DNA from: an uncultured Sutterella sp.
Lineage (GTDB): Bacteria; Pseudomonadota; Gammaproteobacteria; Burkholderiales; Burkholderiaceae_F
Reading direction: 5' to 3'
Length of the DNA stretch: 8,028 bases
Assembly: GCA_905198475.1 (NCBI GenBank)
Contig: CAJKCQ010000085.1
Coordinates: 1 to 8,028 of the forward strand
In this document: positions 6,894 through 8,028 of the stretch, piece after piece
How the letters are laid out: every line of letters begins with the position of its first letter
Numbering within the stretch: the first letter of the stretch is position 1
Notes under the pieces: generated by a model
The model's database searches: none
What the model was told of the DNA's origin: nothing
What the model saw: the letters and a program-made list of their open reading frames with translations, nothing else
Program-made: the position numbers and the translations under genes

Positions 6894-6960
6894 TTTGTGC
6901 GTGAAGTCCAGGCCGTCCCGGAGAAGCATTCCGGCGCGCATCCCGTGCCGGCGAGGTGCG

Positions 6961-6989
6961 ATTGTATCCGCCCGGCAGTCCGTTGTTCG
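6961..6989 (-). promoter_or_regulatory. Candidate promoter for the small membrane-protein frame and possibly purL
   Basis: Minus strand: TACAAT (6961-6966, five of six), 17 bp spacer, CGAACA (6984-6989, only three of six). A start near 6954 would give a leader of about 73 nt before the small frame. The weak -35 abuts a tandem 9-bp repeat (6988-7005), which would suit an activator-dependent promoter, but this is speculative. Confidence 0.3.
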
Positions 6990-7005
6990 GAATCCGCGGA
7001 ATCCG
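6988..7005. repeat. Tandem 9-bp repeat CGGAATCCG x2 in the divergent intergenic region
   Basis: CGGAATCCG occurs at 6988-6996 and again directly at 6997-7005. Each unit is itself a near-palindrome (CGGA-A-TCCG). It lies in the 174-bp gap between the two divergent genes, next to the candidate minus-strand -35, so it is a plausible protein-binding site. Confidence 0.45.
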
Positions 7006-7055
7006 GGCGGCGCAGCTCCAGCTCCTGGTGCCGGGACCTCAGGACAACGCTCCAC

Positions 7056-8028
7056 ATGCGGGTAGCCGCAACAACTTTCCACTTTTTGCGAGTCCTCATG
7101 CCTCTCTGCGGTTATGCACGCCTTGTCGAGCTGCTGGGCCTTCCCGTCCCGCCTCCTCGATTCCAGGTGGAGTCCTCTCACGCCGTCAACCGCAGGGTTC
7201 TGCGCGGCGACAGGCTCCTCGTCCCGGTCAGAGCAGCACCCGAAGGCTCGTCGCTCCTCGATCACATTCTTTTTGCGCTCAAGAACGAAGGCGTCAACCT
7301 CGCCGTTCTTTCGGGGGCGCTGCCGCACGTAGAGTCAGACGACCTTCAACAAAGAATCGATGCCGCTCCAATGTCCACGGCACTCAGGAAGGCGGCGTTT
7401 CTTTGGGAATACTTCACCCACGGAAGTCTTCGTCTGAAGCGGCCGCCGAAGACTTTCATTCCGCTTTTTGATCCGGAGCGTTACATCACGGGCCGCTCTA
7501 TGCGGAACGAAAAGTGGCGGATCAACGTCAACGGCATCGGAAGTCTTGCATACTGTCCTACTGTTGGAAAAACCGAACTTATCAACCAAGACTTGGCAAC
7601 CGATCTCCTCAAGCGGACGAACCTCTGGTTCGCCTCCATCGGCGCCATTGCCGCGGACCGCGCTCTTGACTGGGCTTATTTGAATGAGACACGAGGAACA
7701 TACGAACTAGAGCGCGAACCTCTTTCAGAAGACCGTTCAAGACGATTTGTTCAACTTCTTCAACACGCCGATGACGAACAAATTCTGTCCGAAAACTATC
7801 TTTGCGAATTACAAAATCAGGTAGTTTCGTCGATATTCAATCACGCCTACTCCTGGAGAACGGAGCAGAACTGGCTGAGCAAACAGAGCGGAAGAAATGC
7901 GCTTTCCGTCACCTATGTCCCGCCCTCTCCGGACGATCTGGGCAGCCTGATGCACGACTATCTTGCGATGGTGAACCCCAAAAGTCGGCTAATGCCTACT
8001 CAGAGTCTTCCGCCGGAAGGGTCTCTTC
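7056..8028 (+). CDS. Fic-family protein (putative AMP-transferase), N-terminal part; cut by the window end
   Basis: The frame is open from 7056 to the window end: 324 residues, no stop. Residues about 150-324 match the part of Fic-family proteins that precedes the catalytic HPFxDGNGR loop: KWRINVNGIGSLAYCPTV (153-170), DRSRRFVQLL (226-235), ENYLCELQNQVV (246-257), WRTEQNWL (267-274), and VTYVPPSPDDLGSLM (285-299), the segment that normally leads into the Fic core. The catalytic motif would lie just beyond the edge. TYELER (215-220) aligns with the class II inhibitory helix, usually (S/T)xxxE(G/N). Fic proteins generally transfer AMP to hydroxyl side chains; the target here is unknown. ATG 7056 is chosen for AGGA 11 bases upstream; ATG 7098 has no binding site but fits an N-terminus starting MPLCGYARLVE. 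It is divergent from purL and its neighbour. The later part is AT-richer with rare codons (CTA, TTA, ATA, AGA), suggesting transfer. The family call is from recalled motifs, without the catalytic loop. Confidence 0.72.
   Translation, partial: MRVAATTFHFLRVLMPLCGYARLVELLGLPVPPPRFQVESSHAVNRRVLRGDRLLVPVRAAPEGSSLLDHILFALKNEGVNLAVLSGALPHVESDDLQQRIDAAPMSTALRKAAFLWEYFTHGSLRLKRPPKTFIPLFDPERYITGRSMRNEKWRINVNGIGSLAYCPTVGKTELINQDLATDLLKRTNLWFASIGAIAADRALDWAYLNETRGTYELEREPLSEDRSRRFVQLLQHADDEQILSENYLCELQNQVVSSIFNHAYSWRTEQNWLSKQSGRNALSVTYVPPSPDDLGSLMHDYLAMVNPKSRLMPTQSLPPEGSL

Noticed and set aside
7023..7044. TCCTG/CAGGA pairing that could hide the Fic gene's Shine-Dalgarno sequence
   Set aside because: Only 5 bp with a 12-base loop; too weak to claim as a regulatory switch.
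6882..7328. Upstream extension of the small membrane-protein frame to 183 residues
   Set aside because: The extension is Arg-rich, antisense to the Fic gene, and its starts lack binding sites; the MSW start has AGGAG at 7 bases.

Overview
The window reads as chromosomal DNA of a GC-rich proteobacterium. The two housekeeping proteins match the E. coli-type proteobacterial families nearly end to end. High GC (44 of 60 bases in the hand-counted stretch 4441-4500) and the style of the PurL N-terminus suggest a betaproteobacterium, possibly a gut Burkholderiales of the Sutterella kind. That placement is inference; no rRNA or other marker lies in the window.

Layout, left to right. Positions 1-180 hold no convincing gene. 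They carry two strong tandem sigma-70 promoters, both firing leftward out of the window, with AT-rich tracts upstream, in the style of stable-RNA (rRNA or tRNA) promoters. A 12-bp GC-rich hairpin (184-220) follows. Then comes a complete biosynthetic/inducible-type ornithine decarboxylase gene (233-2443, minus strand). The 290-bp gap 2444-2733 contains a candidate decarboxylase promoter and several strong hairpins, two of them just downstream of purL. purL, the large single-chain FGAM synthetase of purine synthesis, fills 2734-6690 (minus). A 34-codon reading frame for a tiny single-pass membrane protein (6777-6881, minus) lies 86 bp upstream of purL and has a good ribosome binding site. After a 174-bp divergent gap, a Fic-family gene runs rightward from about 7056 and is cut by the window end before its catalytic motif.

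How the genes relate. purL and the ornithine decarboxylase are both core nitrogen metabolism (purines; putrescine from ornithine) and lie head-to-tail on one strand. The gap of nearly 300 bp, with hairpins and a separate promoter, suggests separate transcription. No ornithine/putrescine antiporter gene adjoins the decarboxylase in the window. The Fic gene faces the other way and its later part is much less GC-rich (about 41% in 7741-7860 by hand count) with A/T-ending codons, so it is the one accessory-looking element here.

I see no CRISPR array, insertion sequence, tRNA or rRNA gene inside the window. Nothing amounts to a clearly new multi-gene system. The most worthwhile leads are the Fic protein with an altered inhibitory-helix motif, the tiny membrane protein upstream of purL, and the outward-facing tandem promoters at the left edge.
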